Shown here: one piece after another, positions 25,599 to 35,433 of the stretch
How the letters are laid out: each line of letters opens with the position of its first letter
Numbering within the stretch: position 1 is the stretch's first letter
Assembly: GCF_000973725.1 (NCBI RefSeq)
Contig: NZ_CP009621.1
Coordinates: forward strand, 2,756,001-2,820,000
Source of the DNA: Pontibacter korlensis
GTDB taxonomy: Bacteria; Bacteroidota; Bacteroidia; Cytophagales; Hymenobacteraceae
Direction of reading: 5' to 3'
Length of the DNA stretch: 64,000 bases
Position numbers and translations under genes: made by a program
Notes under the pieces: model-generated
What the model was told of the DNA's origin: nothing
Databases searched by the model: none
The model's input: only the letters and a program-made list of their open reading frames with translations

Positions 25599-27032
25599 TT
25601 AAGCCAGACCCAGCTTTTCCTTCTTCTCAGCTTGCTGCAGTTGCTCAAGCTTTTCTGTTACCAGCTCCTGTAGGCCATCTACCTTTGTAAGGTCTGTATC
25701 CCAGAAAGCGGTGTTTGAAAGAATGGCTTTTGCTACTTTGGCTGCATCTTCTTCCTTCCAGGCTTCTTCAAAGAAGCTTAGAATATCTGCTGAATCGTTC
25801 AAAGGTATTGTTTCACCTTGCCATTCACCCTTGTAGAATAAGATGAGGGCAGCAAGTGACTCCAGCAAGCGCTCCGGCAACTGGTTTTTTCTGTCGATGT
25901 ATGTCAGCACAGAAGGCAGCACGCGCACTTTATACTTAGAAATAGAGTTCAGTGCGATCGATATCAGTTCGTGACGGATAAAAGGGTTTTGGAAACGCTC
26001 AATTACGTCGTTAGCAAACTTTGTCAGTTCTTCTTCTGGCAGGTCTAGCGTTGGGATGATCTCCTCGAAAATAGCCTCTCTGATGAAGGTGCCTGTTCTT
26101 TCATCTTCCACTGCCTCGCGCACTGTGCGCAGCCCCTGCAGGTAAGCAACTGGTACAAGTGCTGTATGGGCACCGTTCAGGATGCGTACTTTGCGGGAGC
26201 GGTAAGGTGTAAGGTTCGGAGCAAACTTAACCTGCAGCCCAGCTTCCTCAGCCGGGAAAGCACGCTCTACTGAGCGTGGTGCCTCTATTACCCATAGGTG
26301 GAATGGCTCTGCTTTTACAACCAGGTTGTCTTCGAAGCCAAGCTCTGCCTGTATTTCTTTGATGTTGTCTTTAGGGAAGCCTGGTACAATGCGGTCCACC
26401 AGGGTATTGCAGAAAATGTTATGCTCTCTGATCCAGGCAGTAAAGTCTGTTGAAAGGCCCCAATGTCTGGCGAACTTCAGAATTGTCTGCTGCAGCGCAG
26501 CACCGTTCTTCTCGATAAGCTCACACGGGATCATAGTCAGACCTTTGTCAGCAGCTCCTTCAAAGTGAGTATATCTGTGGTAAAGAAGCGCTGTCAGTTT
26601 ACCCGGGAAGCTGCCAGGAAGCGTTTCCATGCTAGTATCAGCTTCTTCGAAGGCGATGCCTGCCTCGGTTGTGTTAGATATGATGAACTGAAGGTCCGGG
26701 TTTTCTGCCAGTTTCAGGTACTCGTTGTAATCGTTATAAGGGTTTATAGCGCCGGAGATACAAGTAACCAAACGCGTTTCCTCTGTTTCCTTACCACCCT
26801 GTATGCCATTCAATAGCACATGGTACAGGCCATCCTGCTTGTTAAGCAAGTCCACGATACCGCGCTCTATAGGCTGGATTATCTTAACGCTGCCGTTAAA
26901 GTCAGTTTTCTCGTTCAGGATATCAATTATCCAGTCCACAAATCCTCGCAGGAAGTTACCTTCACCAAACTGCAGTACTTTAACCGGGTATTGAGTGGTT
27001 ATATTAGCGGTATCTCTGTTTAATGTCTTCAT
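25599..27032 (-). CDS. uxaB: Tagaturonate reductase (altronate oxidoreductase) UxaB
   Basis: NADH-dependent reduction of D-tagaturonate to D-altronate (477 aa). A long-chain mannitol-dehydrogenase-family enzyme: N-terminal nucleotide-binding 'VLQFGEGNFLRGFVDWII' and catalytic segment 'RSRKVRILNGAHTALVPVAYL' with the conserved Lys/Asn/His. The next enzyme, altronate dehydratase UxaA, is not encoded anywhere in the window. Located between lacI and uxaC. Confidence 0.94.
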   Translation of the reverse strand: MKTLNRDTANITTQYPVKVLQFGEGNFLRGFVDWIIDILNEKTDFNGSVKIIQPIERGIVDLLNKQDGLYHVLLNGIQGGKETEETRLVTCISGAINPYNDYNEYLKLAENPDLQFIISNTTEAGIAFEEADTSMETLPGSFPGKLTALLYHRYTHFEGAADKGLTMIPCELIEKNGAALQQTILKFARHWGLSTDFTAWIREHNIFCNTLVDRIVPGFPKDNIKEIQAELGFEDNLVVKAEPFHLWVIEAPRSVERAFPAEEAGLQVKFAPNLTPYRSRKVRILNGAHTALVPVAYLQGLRTVREAVEDERTGTFIREAIFEEIIPTLDLPEEELTKFANDVIERFQNPFIRHELISIALNSISKYKVRVLPSVLTYIDRKNQLPERLLESLAALILFYKGEWQGETIPLNDSADILSFFEEAWKEEDAAKVAKAILSNTAFWDTDLTKVDGLQELVTEKLEQLQQAEKKEKLGLA

Positions 27033-27130
27033 AATGTTCTTTTAATAATGATGGACCTGTGATTGAACTTGTAATGTAATCTATGTTATGGTTAGACATG
27101 TATTGCTACTTCCTGTAAGGGCAGTGCTTT

Positions 27131-28162
27131 TTATTTATCTTTTTTCAAAGAAGATTTCCTGATAATCAATTCAGGTTTCAGTACTGTCTTCTGGGGTATA
27201 AAATTGCTGTCGTCTGACTTCAGCTGCTGGAAGAACAACTCTGCCGTTCTTTTGCCCATGGTAATGCTTAACTGATCCACTGTAGTTAGCGGCGGGTCTG
27301 TAAACGATGTAAAAGGGTCATTACTGAATCCAGCCAGCGCTATCTGTTGCGGAATCTGTATGTTATGCTCTTTTAGTACCTGCATGGCACCCATGGCGCC
27401 GAAGTCACTGGCAGAGAAAACCGCATCAGGCAACTCTTTTAGCTGTAGCAGTTGCTCCATACTTGCCCGGCCGTCTGCCAATTGCAGGTTACTTGGCACT
27501 ACCAGCTCTTCTTCGTAAGGCAGTCCGTTGTCTTTAAGTGCGTCTACATAACCACGCAGACGTTCCTTAAATACACTTACCTTCTTAGGGTTAGTGAAGT
27601 GAGCAATGCGGCGGCAGCCTTGTTCTATCAGGTGTTCAACAACCTTATAGGCACCCCAGTAGTCGTCTATCAATACCTGGCTTACCTCCAGTTCGTCCGT
27701 TGTGCGGTCAAACAGGACCAGGGGCATTCCTTTTTTCTGAGCATTTCTAAAGTGCTCGAAGTTTTCTGTGTTCTTGCCTATGGAAGCAATAATGCCATCG
27801 ACCCGGGCTCTGAAAAGAGCATCGATCGTCTGTACTTCCTTCTCATAGTTATCATAAGACTGCGAGATAATTATCTTGTGGTCTAGTGTGTTGGCAACCT
27901 CTTCTATACCTCTGATGACAGAGGCGAAGAAAGCCCTGTCAGCAGTAGGTACAATGATGCCGATAATATTGCTTTTACCATTTCTAAGAGCTGCAGCAAT
28001 ATTGTTAGGTTGGTAATTCATCTGCTTGGCAGCTTTCAACACAGCTTTTTTTGTCGCCTCACTTATTCTTGGGCTGTTATTGAGCGCGCGTGAGACCGTA
28101 GAAGCAGTGATGTTAAGTTTCTCTGCTATGTCATGGATGGTTACCTTGTTCTTGATCTCCAT
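27131..28162 (-). CDS. LacI-family transcriptional regulator of the pectin locus
   Basis: A 343-aa LacI/GalR protein. The N-terminal HTH is 'VTIHDIAEKLNITASTVSRALNNSPRI' region (residues about 8-35), with the hinge at 'NNIAAALRNGKSN', then a periplasmic-binding-protein-like sensor domain and the C-terminal 'TVDQLSITMGKRTAELFF'. It lies in the catabolic run between kduD and uxaB. Four matching palindromes (29859, 30066, 40887 and 56053) precede the transcription blocks of the locus and are the probable operators. By analogy with KdgR-type control, KDG or a related intermediate may be the inducer (inference). Confidence 0.92.
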   Translation of the reverse strand: MEIKNKVTIHDIAEKLNITASTVSRALNNSPRISEATKKAVLKAAKQMNYQPNNIAAALRNGKSNIIGIIVPTADRAFFASVIRGIEEVANTLDHKIIISQSYDNYEKEVQTIDALFRARVDGIIASIGKNTENFEHFRNAQKKGMPLVLFDRTTDELEVSQVLIDDYWGAYKVVEHLIEQGCRRIAHFTNPKKVSVFKERLRGYVDALKDNGLPYEEELVVPSNLQLADGRASMEQLLQLKELPDAVFSASDFGAMGAMQVLKEHNIQIPQQIALAGFSNDPFTSFTDPPLTTVDQLSITMGKRTAELFFQQLKSDDSNFIPQKTVLKPELIIRKSSLKKDK

Positions 28163-28208
28163 ATTTATTTGCTAATAGCTCTTTAGGCGCTGTGTATGGC
28201 AGGTTTAC

Positions 28209-28997
28209 CTAATTCTCATTGCTAGGCTTGCCGATGGTAGCCAGTATACCGCCATCCACATAAATTATTTGTCCGTTAATGAAATTGCTGGCTTTGCTGG
28301 CCAGGAACACAGCTACTCCTTCCAGGTCTTCCGGGTCGCCCCATCTTCCTGCAGGTGTTCTGTTAACAATAAAGTCGTTGAAGGGATGGCCGTTGTAACG
28401 GATAGGTGCTGTTTGGTCAGTGGCAAAATATCCCGGGCCAATTCCGTTCACCTGTATATTATGCTTGGCCCATTCTGTTGCCAGATTTCTGGTAAGCATT
28501 TTGAGTCCTCCTTTGGCTGCAGCGTAGGCCGAAACCGTATCGCGCCCCAGTTCGCTCATCATGGAGCAGATGTTTATGATCTTCCCTCTTTTACGAGGGA
28601 TCATGTTCTGGGCAACATACTTCGACATGATGAAAGGAGCTGTCAGGTCTACATCAACGACCTTCCTGAACTCCTCCACTTCCATCTCCAGGGCAGGCAC
28701 ACGTTTGATGATTCCGGCATTGTTCACAAGCACCTCAATAGGTCCAACCTCCTGCTCAATTTTAGCAATATGTTCTTTTGCCTGTGATTCGTTTGTTACA
28801 TCAAAAAGGTAGCCGTGTACCTCAAGGCCGTCCTGTCGGTACTGCTCCAGGGCAGCCTCCATTTTTGCAGGCGTGTTGCCATTTATTACCAGTGTAGCAC
28901 CAGCTTTGCCTAATGCTTTGGCCATGGCCATGCCAAGGCCATGTGTAGCGCCTGTGATTAAAGCAACTTGACCGCTTAAGTTGAATAGGTTTTGCAT
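28209..28997 (-). CDS. kduD: 2-dehydro-3-deoxy-D-gluconate 5-dehydrogenase KduD
   Basis: Short-chain dehydrogenase (262 aa) that reduces 2,5-diketo-3-deoxygluconate to KDG. NAD(P) motif 'LITGATHGLGMAMAKALG', 'LVNNAGIIKR' and catalytic 'SAYAAAKGGLKML' with Tyr-x-x-x-Lys. Assignment to KduD rests on position six bases after kduI and on sequence ('FIMSKYVAQNMIPRKRGKIINICSM'). Part of the branch for unsaturated uronates made by the pectate lyases and GH105. Confidence 0.93.
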   Translation of the reverse strand: MQNLFNLSGQVALITGATHGLGMAMAKALGKAGATLVINGNTPAKMEAALEQYRQDGLEVHGYLFDVTNESQAKEHIAKIEQEVGPIEVLVNNAGIIKRVPALEMEVEEFRKVVDVDLTAPFIMSKYVAQNMIPRKRGKIINICSMMSELGRDTVSAYAAAKGGLKMLTRNLATEWAKHNIQVNGIGPGYFATDQTAPIRYNGHPFNDFIVNRTPAGRWGDPEDLEGVAVFLASKASNFINGQIIYVDGGILATIGKPSNEN

Positions 28998-29003
28998 GCC
29001 TCT

Positions 29004-29843
29004 TTACTTTAATTCGGTTGGTTGTACTTTATCCATGTCGTCGTAATTCAGGTTTTCGCCTGCCATGCCCCAAATAAAGGAGTAGTTGTAAGTGCCGGCT
29101 CCACTGTGGATAGACCATGGCGGAGAGATGATTGCCTGACGGTTTTTTACAAACAGGTGACGTGTCTCCTGGGGCTCACCCATAAAGTGGCACACGGCCT
29201 GGTCTTCTGGTAAGTTGAAATAGAAGTATGCCTCCATTCTTCTATCATGTGTATGTGCCGGCATGGTGTTCCACACGCTGCCTTTCTGAAGCTCTGTAAG
29301 GCCCATTTGTAACTGGCAGGTTTCTACTACCGAGTTAACCAGCAGTTTGCGGATGATGCGGTGGTTGGAGCTCTCCAGCGATCCTAGCTCTACAGTCTCA
29401 GCTTCGTTTAGCGATACTTTTTTGGTAGGGTTAGAGCGATGTGCTGGTGCAGAGTTGAAGTAGAACAGCGCTTCGCCTGAGGCGGCAGGGTGGAAGATAA
29501 CCTCCTTAGTACCCATTCCTACATACAGGGCCTCTTTGTTAGCAAGTGCTATTTCCTCACCGTCAACAGTCACTTTACTGTTTGGGCCAACATTAATGAT
29601 TCCCAGCTCTCTCCTGTCCAGGTAGTTCTCAGATCGCAGCGTTGGGAACGTTTCCAGCTTCAAGGGCTGCTCCACCGGATGTGCGCCTCCAACAATCAGG
29701 CGGTCATACAAAGTGTAGACATTTGTTATAGAGTCTTTCTGGAAGAGGTCTTCTATAAGGTAAGCTTCACGGAGTTTAGCAGTGTCATACGATTTGCTGT
29801 CGCTTGGATGGATGGCGTGTCTGATAGAGTAAGTCATGCTCAT
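29004..29843 (-). CDS. kduI: 4-deoxy-L-threo-5-hexosulose-uronate isomerase KduI
   Basis: Zinc cupin isomerase (279 aa) that turns 5-keto-4-deoxyuronate into 2,5-diketo-3-deoxygluconate. The metal-site cupin motif is 'MPAHTHDRRMEAYFYFNLPE', and 'WSIHSGAGTYNYSFIWGMAGEN' is the family C-terminal signature. A second Met at residue 3 is an alternative start. First gene of the minus-strand catabolic run and divergent from susC; the LacI-type site at 29859 lies 16 bases upstream. Confidence 0.95.
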   Translation of the reverse strand: MSMTYSIRHAIHPSDSKSYDTAKLREAYLIEDLFQKDSITNVYTLYDRLIVGGAHPVEQPLKLETFPTLRSENYLDRRELGIINVGPNSKVTVDGEEIALANKEALYVGMGTKEVIFHPAASGEALFYFNSAPAHRSNPTKKVSLNEAETVELGSLESSNHRIIRKLLVNSVVETCQLQMGLTELQKGSVWNTMPAHTHDRRMEAYFYFNLPEDQAVCHFMGEPQETRHLFVKNRQAIISPPWSIHSGAGTYNYSFIWGMAGENLNYDDMDKVQPTELK

Positions 29844-29856
29844 GTTGTGGTATGTT

Positions 29857-29874
29857 GTGTAAACGTTTGCGCAA
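29857..29874. promoter_or_regulatory. LacI-type operator 1 (kduI side)
   Basis: GTGTAAACGTTTGCGCAA, an imperfect palindrome centred on CG at 29864-29865, of the LacI/CcpA-like class. Only 13 bases lie between it and the kduI start, so bound protein would block kduI transcription. Confidence 0.65.
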
Positions 29875-30064
29875 AATATAATTTATTTTCCATGTTACTA
29901 CGGTTTTTTTTGATTTTGTATGTGAGTAATGAAAAATATATTTCTAGTGAGTAAGTGCTAACATTTTGTAAAAACGGCTTTAATTAGCTTTGAAGGCTGT
30001 TTTTGTTAATTTTTGAGAAAATACTCACTCATACTTTTGGTGATCAAAGAGGAAATTTATAAAA

Positions 30065-30080
30065 TGCAAACGATTGCGCA
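30065..30080. promoter_or_regulatory. LacI-type operator 2 (susC side)
   Basis: TGCAAACGATTGCGCA, centred on CG at 30071-30072. It is the best match to the shared consensus, 207 bases from operator 1 and 232 bases upstream of the susC start. The pair could allow looping between the divergent promoters. Confidence 0.7.
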
Positions 30081-30311
30081 ACCTTTACTATCTGATTTTG
30101 GTAAGTGGTTAATCATTGGGAGTGGAAGAAGCTCCTCTAAATAGCTTATAATCTGGCGCAAGTGCATCGGTAGCAGAACGGTGTCGAAATAGAATGGCGG
30201 AGTTGCCTGCGGAGAGCTTAAGTAGCTTTAATGCTTGGGTTGCTAAGATGTTAATATAGGAAAATTTTTAAGCACATACTATATAATTTATAACCAAACT
30301 AAAGGATACCT

Positions 30312-33300
30312 ATGCGAAATGCTTTACTTAAGAAGATGAGGCACCTGCTTATTCTGCCTATGCTCTTTACGGCGATTGCAGGAGCGCTTGCTCAAGGGTT
30401 TACTGTAAGCGGAAAAGTGGTGGACGAGAAAGGTAGTGAACTGCCTGGCGTTACAGTGCTTTTGAAAGGAACTTCGAGAGGTACTGCTACAGGGGTAGAC
30501 GGTACTTATACTTTGCCTGTGACGGATGGTGAAGGCACGTTGATTTTTACTTTTATCGGCTATCAGGCAAAGGAGGTAGCAATCAAAGGCCAGACAACAG
30601 TAAATGTCTCGATGGCCCCAGACCAGAAGGCGTTGGAAGAGGTAGTTATTATTGGCTACCAGGAGGTGCCTAGAAGCGAATTAACCAGCTCTGTGTCTTC
30701 GGTAAGCTCTAAGCAGCTAAAAGATATCCCGGTAAGTACAGCAGCAGAGGCCCTGGCAGGTAGACTGGCAGGTGTGCAGGTTACTACCTCAGAAGGTCAG
30801 CCAGGCGCAGAAATCCAGATCCGGGTGCGTGGTGGAGGCTCTATCACACAAGATAACTCCCCACTGTATATAGTAGACGGTATCCAGATGGATAATGCGT
30901 TATCAGTACTTTCTCCGCAGGAGATCGAGTCAATCGACGTGCTGAAAGATGCTGCTTCCACAGCTATTTATGGTGCACGTGGTGCCAACGGTGTTGTGGT
31001 AATCACCACCAAAGGAGGTGTTGCTATGCCAACTCAGGTTACATACAACGGCTTTACAGGTGTTAGAAGCATCGTTAACAAGCTGGATGTGATGAAGCCT
31101 TACGACTATGTGAAGTATCAGTATGAGATATACAACTATAATACTGACGAAGACACAAGAAGATCCTTTACCAACCGCTACGGTTTGTATGACGACATCG
31201 ATATCTACCAGAACATGCCTTTTATGGACTGGCAGGATGAGGTTTTTGGTCGTGATGCCTCTAGCCAAACGCACATATTAGGTGTAACAGGTGGTTCTGA
31301 TAAAACTTCCTTCAACTTCAACCTGAACCACACCAATGAGGAGGGTATTATGCTTAACTCTGGCTTCCAGAGAACATTGGCATCCTTTAAGTTTGATCAC
31401 AAAGCGACAGACAAGTTAAGAATAGGTCTTAGCACTCGCTATAGCCGCCAGAAGGTAGACGGTGTGGGTACTTCTCACACTGGTTCGCAAGGTAATAATA
31501 GACTGCGCAATGCGGTGCGTTTCAGACCTTTTGTGGCTCCAGGTATGGAAGGCACTATCGACGAATTCGATCCTGAATTTGCTAACCTGACAAACCTGAT
31601 AAGCCCTGTGCTGCTGGCCAAGCAGGAGCTAAGAGAAGATTACAGAAACGATGTGTTGGTAAACGGCTGGTTCAGCTATGAGATACTCAAGAACCTTACT
31701 TACAAAACTGTATTTGGTATCACCAATAGCAACAGAGACCGTAACGACTTTGACGGACCTAATACCAGCCTTGCCAGACAGAATGCAGGAATGCCGGTAG
31801 TGGAAATGCGTGCAGGGGAGTCTCTGGCATTAACAAATTCGAACACATTAAGCTATAAGTTCGATATCAACGACGACCATAAGTTCAATGCCTTGCTTGG
31901 CCATGAGATCTGGCAGAGAAACGACAAGACGAGCACAGTAATAACAAAATACCTGCCTGTTGATATCACAGCAGACCAGGCGTGGGCTGGCGTTGATAAG
32001 GCAACTCCTCCATCAGGCTTGATCCAGGATGCCCCAAGCACATTTGAAGAGGAGCAGAGGCTGCTTTCTTACTTCGGACGTGTATCCTACAGCTTCAGAG
32101 ACAAGTATCGCCTTGCCGTTAACATGCGTCGTGACGCTTCTTCTCTCTTTGCTCCAGGAAACAGAGTAGGTTATTTCCCGTCTGCTTCCTTTGCATGGCA
32201 CATTGCTGAAGAAAACTTCATGGCTGGCACAAACAGCTGGCTGTCTGACCTGAAACTGCGCCTGAGTATAGGTGAGGTAGGTAACAACAGAATTGGTGTT
32301 GACCTTTGGAAGACAATGTTCACCAACTCTTCGGACTATGGTTACGCATTCTCAGAGTCTATCACCCCAGGATTCGTTTCCCGCAGCCTTTCTAACTCTA
32401 ACCTGACTTGGGAAACAACAGTATCCAGAAACCTTGGTTTAGACTTCTCTATCCTGAACAACAGAATCAGCGGCTCCTTGGATCTTTATAAGAATAACAC
32501 AAGAGACCTGCTGCTGATGGCGAAGATTCCTCAGACCAGCGGTTATTCAGAGCAGCTTCAGAACATTGGTAAAACAGAAAACAAGGGTATCGAGCTTCAG
32601 TTGAATGGTGTGGTTGTAGACAACAGCAACTTCACCTGGAATGCTAACTTCAACATTGCTTTCAACAGAAATAAGATAGTTAGCCTTGGTTCAGATTCAG
32701 ATGGTAACCCACTGCGCTCTTACCTGGAGATGTCAGGTTGGGTAAATAACCTGCAGGACTTCCTGGTAGAGGTTGGTCAGCCAATAGGCCAGTACTATGG
32801 CTATGTAACAGATGGCTTCTATACAGTAGATGACTTTAATGCAGTTTACAATGAGGCCAATGGCACCTGGACTTATACTTTGAAAGAAGGTATACCAAAC
32901 AGCAAAGACATTGCACTGGGTAACAGAGACCCACAGCCAGGCGACCTTAAGCTGAAGGACCTGACAGACGATGGAAACTCTATGATCACGCCTGATGACA
33001 GAAGAGTACTTGGCACTTCGCAGCCTAAGTTCATTGGTGGTTTCAATCAGCAGTTTACTTACAAAAACTTCGACCTGAGTGTATTTGTGAACTTCTCTTA
33101 TGGCAACAAAGTGTACAATGCCAACAAGATTGAGTTTACAACACAGTACCTGTACCGCGACAACAACATGCTGACGCTGATGAACGACAGATGGAGAAGA
33201 TTTGACGACAACGGTCAGCTAGTAACTAACCCAGAGCAACTGGCAGAAATGAATCAGGATGCCAAGTACTGGTCACCACCATTGGGGCAATATTTCCTGC

Positions 33301-33569
33301 ACTCTTTCGCTATCGAAGACGGTTCTTACCTGCGCATCAGCAACCTTACCCTGGGTTACAGCCTGCCAAAGAGCCTGGTAGAAAGAACAAAGGTGTTCTC
33401 CAATTTCAGAGTGTATGCTACGGTTAACAACCTCATGACCCTTACTGGTTACTCTGGTTATGACCCAGAGGCAAACACAAGAAGAGGCAACCCGCTAACT
33501 CCAGGTGTTGACTATGCTGCTTATCCGCGCAGCCGCTTCATACTAGGTGGTGTTAACGTTACTTTCTAA
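30312..33569 (+). CDS. SusC-like TonB-dependent outer-membrane transporter 1
   Basis: Imports oligogalacturonides or related pectin oligomers across the outer membrane with TonB energy (1085 aa). Signal peptide to about residue 27 ('GALAQ'), a carboxypeptidase-regulatory-like domain (about 30-105, 'SGKVVDEKGSELPGVTV'), the plug with 'LYIVDGIQMD' and 'IESIDVLKDAASTAIYGARG', then the 22-strand barrel ending 'FILGGVNVTF', with the aromatic last residue needed for insertion. It is followed 12 bases later by its SusD partner and heads a block ending with a pectin methylesterase. Control by LacI operators 1 and 2 is inferred. Confidence 0.95.
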   Translation: MRNALLKKMRHLLILPMLFTAIAGALAQGFTVSGKVVDEKGSELPGVTVLLKGTSRGTATGVDGTYTLPVTDGEGTLIFTFIGYQAKEVAIKGQTTVNVSMAPDQKALEEVVIIGYQEVPRSELTSSVSSVSSKQLKDIPVSTAAEALAGRLAGVQVTTSEGQPGAEIQIRVRGGGSITQDNSPLYIVDGIQMDNALSVLSPQEIESIDVLKDAASTAIYGARGANGVVVITTKGGVAMPTQVTYNGFTGVRSIVNKLDVMKPYDYVKYQYEIYNYNTDEDTRRSFTNRYGLYDDIDIYQNMPFMDWQDEVFGRDASSQTHILGVTGGSDKTSFNFNLNHTNEEGIMLNSGFQRTLASFKFDHKATDKLRIGLSTRYSRQKVDGVGTSHTGSQGNNRLRNAVRFRPFVAPGMEGTIDEFDPEFANLTNLISPVLLAKQELREDYRNDVLVNGWFSYEILKNLTYKTVFGITNSNRDRNDFDGPNTSLARQNAGMPVVEMRAGESLALTNSNTLSYKFDINDDHKFNALLGHEIWQRNDKTSTVITKYLPVDITADQAWAGVDKATPPSGLIQDAPSTFEEEQRLLSYFGRVSYSFRDKYRLAVNMRRDASSLFAPGNRVGYFPSASFAWHIAEENFMAGTNSWLSDLKLRLSIGEVGNNRIGVDLWKTMFTNSSDYGYAFSESITPGFVSRSLSNSNLTWETTVSRNLGLDFSILNNRISGSLDLYKNNTRDLLLMAKIPQTSGYSEQLQNIGKTENKGIELQLNGVVVDNSNFTWNANFNIAFNRNKIVSLGSDSDGNPLRSYLEMSGWVNNLQDFLVEVGQPIGQYYGYVTDGFYTVDDFNAVYNEANGTWTYTLKEGIPNSKDIALGNRDPQPGDLKLKDLTDDGNSMITPDDRRVLGTSQPKFIGGFNQQFTYKNFDLSVFVNFSYGNKVYNANKIEFTTQYLYRDNNMLTLMNDRWRRFDDNGQLVTNPEQLAEMNQDAKYWSPPLGQYFLHSFAIEDGSYLRISNLTLGYSLPKSLVERTKVFSNFRVYATVNNLMTLTGYSGYDPEANTRRGNPLTPGVDYAAYPRSRFILGGVNVTF

Positions 33570-33581
33570 TTCTTTAAGAAG

Positions 33582-35396
33582 ATGACAATGAATAAGAAAT
33601 ATATCAAGTCGCTGATCTTTCCATTGGCTCTGGGTGGCCTAGTAATGTTCTCTTCCTGCGAGAGCTATCTGGATGTAGAGAACCCTTCTACTATATCGCA
33701 GGATGCAGTATTTACAAGTGTTGGTTATGCAAACTCTGCTGTAACAGGTATATACAATAGCCTGATGGGGGACGATGCTTATGGAAGCCGTGTCTCTACG
33801 CTATACCCGAATGCAGCAGACGATATCAGAATAGGTGGTACTTACAACCCTCTGGACCGAAGAGGTATCAGTGGGTTTGGAGTGAGCCCTGACAATACAG
33901 AATTAAACAAGCCATTCCTGCAGCTTTATCAGGGAATAGAGCGTGCGAACATTGCTATCAAATACATCCCGCTTTCCGATCTGTATACCAACGGAACACC
34001 GGCAGAGCAGGCAAGTATGCGCAAACTGCATGGGGAGGCGCTAGCTCTTCGCGCACTTTTCTACCATGAACTGATTCGCAACTGGGGAGACGTGCCAGCA
34101 CCATTTGAGCCATCAGCAGACCAGACAGATCTATACCTGCCTAAAACAAACCAGGATGAGATTTATGACAAACTGTTGGAAGACCTGGCGTTGGCCTCAG
34201 AATTGGTGCCGTGGAAAGGTGAGTCTGGTGACCCAAGCACGCGCATAACCAAAGCTGCGGTGAAGGGACTGCGTGCAAGACTTGCTCTGGCCCGTGGTGG
34301 ATATGCTCTTCGTAGAGACTCCCGCAAGATGGAGCGCAGAGCAGATTACAGAGATTACTATGAAATTGCCCGCCAGGAAACTCTAGACATTATTCAGAGC
34401 GGCAGACACAGTCTGCACCCAGATTATGAGCAGGTATTTAAAGATCTGCACTCAGGTGTTAGTGGCGGCGCAACGAACGAAATGATTTTCGAGATAGGTG
34501 CCTTCGGTGGTAACTCTAAAACAGACAGTAAGCTAGGTTATAGCAACGGCCTTAGAATAGACAAGAGTTCTAAGTATGGCCAGGCTAATGGTCAGCTGGA
34601 GGTAATTCCAACTTACTTTTATGAGTTTGACTCTATTGGCGATGTGAGAAGAGACGTTACCATTGCTTTCTTCCAGATCAACAAAGATGACGCGAAAGAA
34701 CTTACCCGCCTGACGCAGATGCGCGACGGTAAATTCAGAAAGTACTGGACTACCATAGATGGTACAGCTCAGAACATGGGTATCAACTGGCCGGTGCTGC
34801 GCTATGCGGATGTACTGCTAATGTTTGCCGAGGCTGAGAATGAGCTGAACGGACCAACTGAGCAAGCTATAGCGGCTTATGAGCAGGTAAGAAGAAGAGC
34901 TTTTACAGGCCACGAAGACCGCATGGGAGTTACACCTACTGACAAGGAAGGCTTCTTCCAGGCTATAGCTCAGGAGCGTTTGCTGGAGTTTGGAGGAGAA
35001 GGTATTCGCAAGTATGACCTGATCCGCTGGAACCTGCTTTCCTCTACAATTGCTGAGACCAAAACTAAGTTGAGAGCTTTGATGAATGGTGAGGGGCGCT
35101 ATGCTAACGTGCCGCAGTATGTATACTATAACCCTACACCAGTTGTGGATACAACTGTACCGGAGGAAGTAGCAAGCTTCGACTTCCATGGAGGATCAAT
35201 TTCAACGGTAATGTATACTCCGGCACCTGTTACAACACCTACAGGCTATACAAGAGTTAACTGGAAATCAGCTGTGAATGAGGATTACATATCCACCTTT
35301 GCCGTGGCCTTCGAAGAAAACAAGTCTGAGGTATTCCCGATTTACAGTGGCGTTCTAAACCAGAACTATAACCTGACCCAGGACTATGGCTACTAA
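33582..35396 (+). CDS. SusD-like glycan-binding lipoprotein 1
   Basis: Surface lipoprotein (604 aa) that forms the lid of the SusC channel and binds the glycan. Lipobox at Cys26 ('VMFSSCESYLD'), TPR-like helices, and the RagB/SusD end motifs 'GINWPVLRYADVLLMFAEAENEL' and 'ERLLEFGGEGIRKYDLIRWN'. Starts either at 33582 or two codons later. It probably recognises pectin, as the genes around it act on pectin. Confidence 0.94.
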   Translation: MTMNKKYIKSLIFPLALGGLVMFSSCESYLDVENPSTISQDAVFTSVGYANSAVTGIYNSLMGDDAYGSRVSTLYPNAADDIRIGGTYNPLDRRGISGFGVSPDNTELNKPFLQLYQGIERANIAIKYIPLSDLYTNGTPAEQASMRKLHGEALALRALFYHELIRNWGDVPAPFEPSADQTDLYLPKTNQDEIYDKLLEDLALASELVPWKGESGDPSTRITKAAVKGLRARLALARGGYALRRDSRKMERRADYRDYYEIARQETLDIIQSGRHSLHPDYEQVFKDLHSGVSGGATNEMIFEIGAFGGNSKTDSKLGYSNGLRIDKSSKYGQANGQLEVIPTYFYEFDSIGDVRRDVTIAFFQINKDDAKELTRLTQMRDGKFRKYWTTIDGTAQNMGINWPVLRYADVLLMFAEAENELNGPTEQAIAAYEQVRRRAFTGHEDRMGVTPTDKEGFFQAIAQERLLEFGGEGIRKYDLIRWNLLSSTIAETKTKLRALMNGEGRYANVPQYVYYNPTPVVDTTVPEEVASFDFHGGSISTVMYTPAPVTTPTGYTRVNWKSAVNEDYISTFAVAFEENKSEVFPIYSGVLNQNYNLTQDYGY

Positions 35397-35433
35397 GAAA
35401 GATAACTGGATTCACGAATAAAAATTGTAAGAC

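Larger units (their letters stand above)
29844..30311. promoter_or_regulatory. Divergent control region kduI / susC
   Basis: 468 AT-rich bases without a gene, between the catabolic run and the polysaccharide locus. They hold two LacI-type palindromes, described separately. TACTTTTG at 30032-30039 matches the Bacteroidota -7 box TAnnTTTG and would place a plus-strand start just before the second palindrome, but a correctly spaced -33 TTTG is not clear. The susC transcript would then carry a leader of roughly 260 bases. Confidence 0.5.

Noticed and set aside
30032..30039. TACTTTTG as a certain Bacteroidota -7 box
   Set aside because: The nearest upstream TTTG is only 16 bases away instead of 19-21; kept only as a possibility in the control-region entry.
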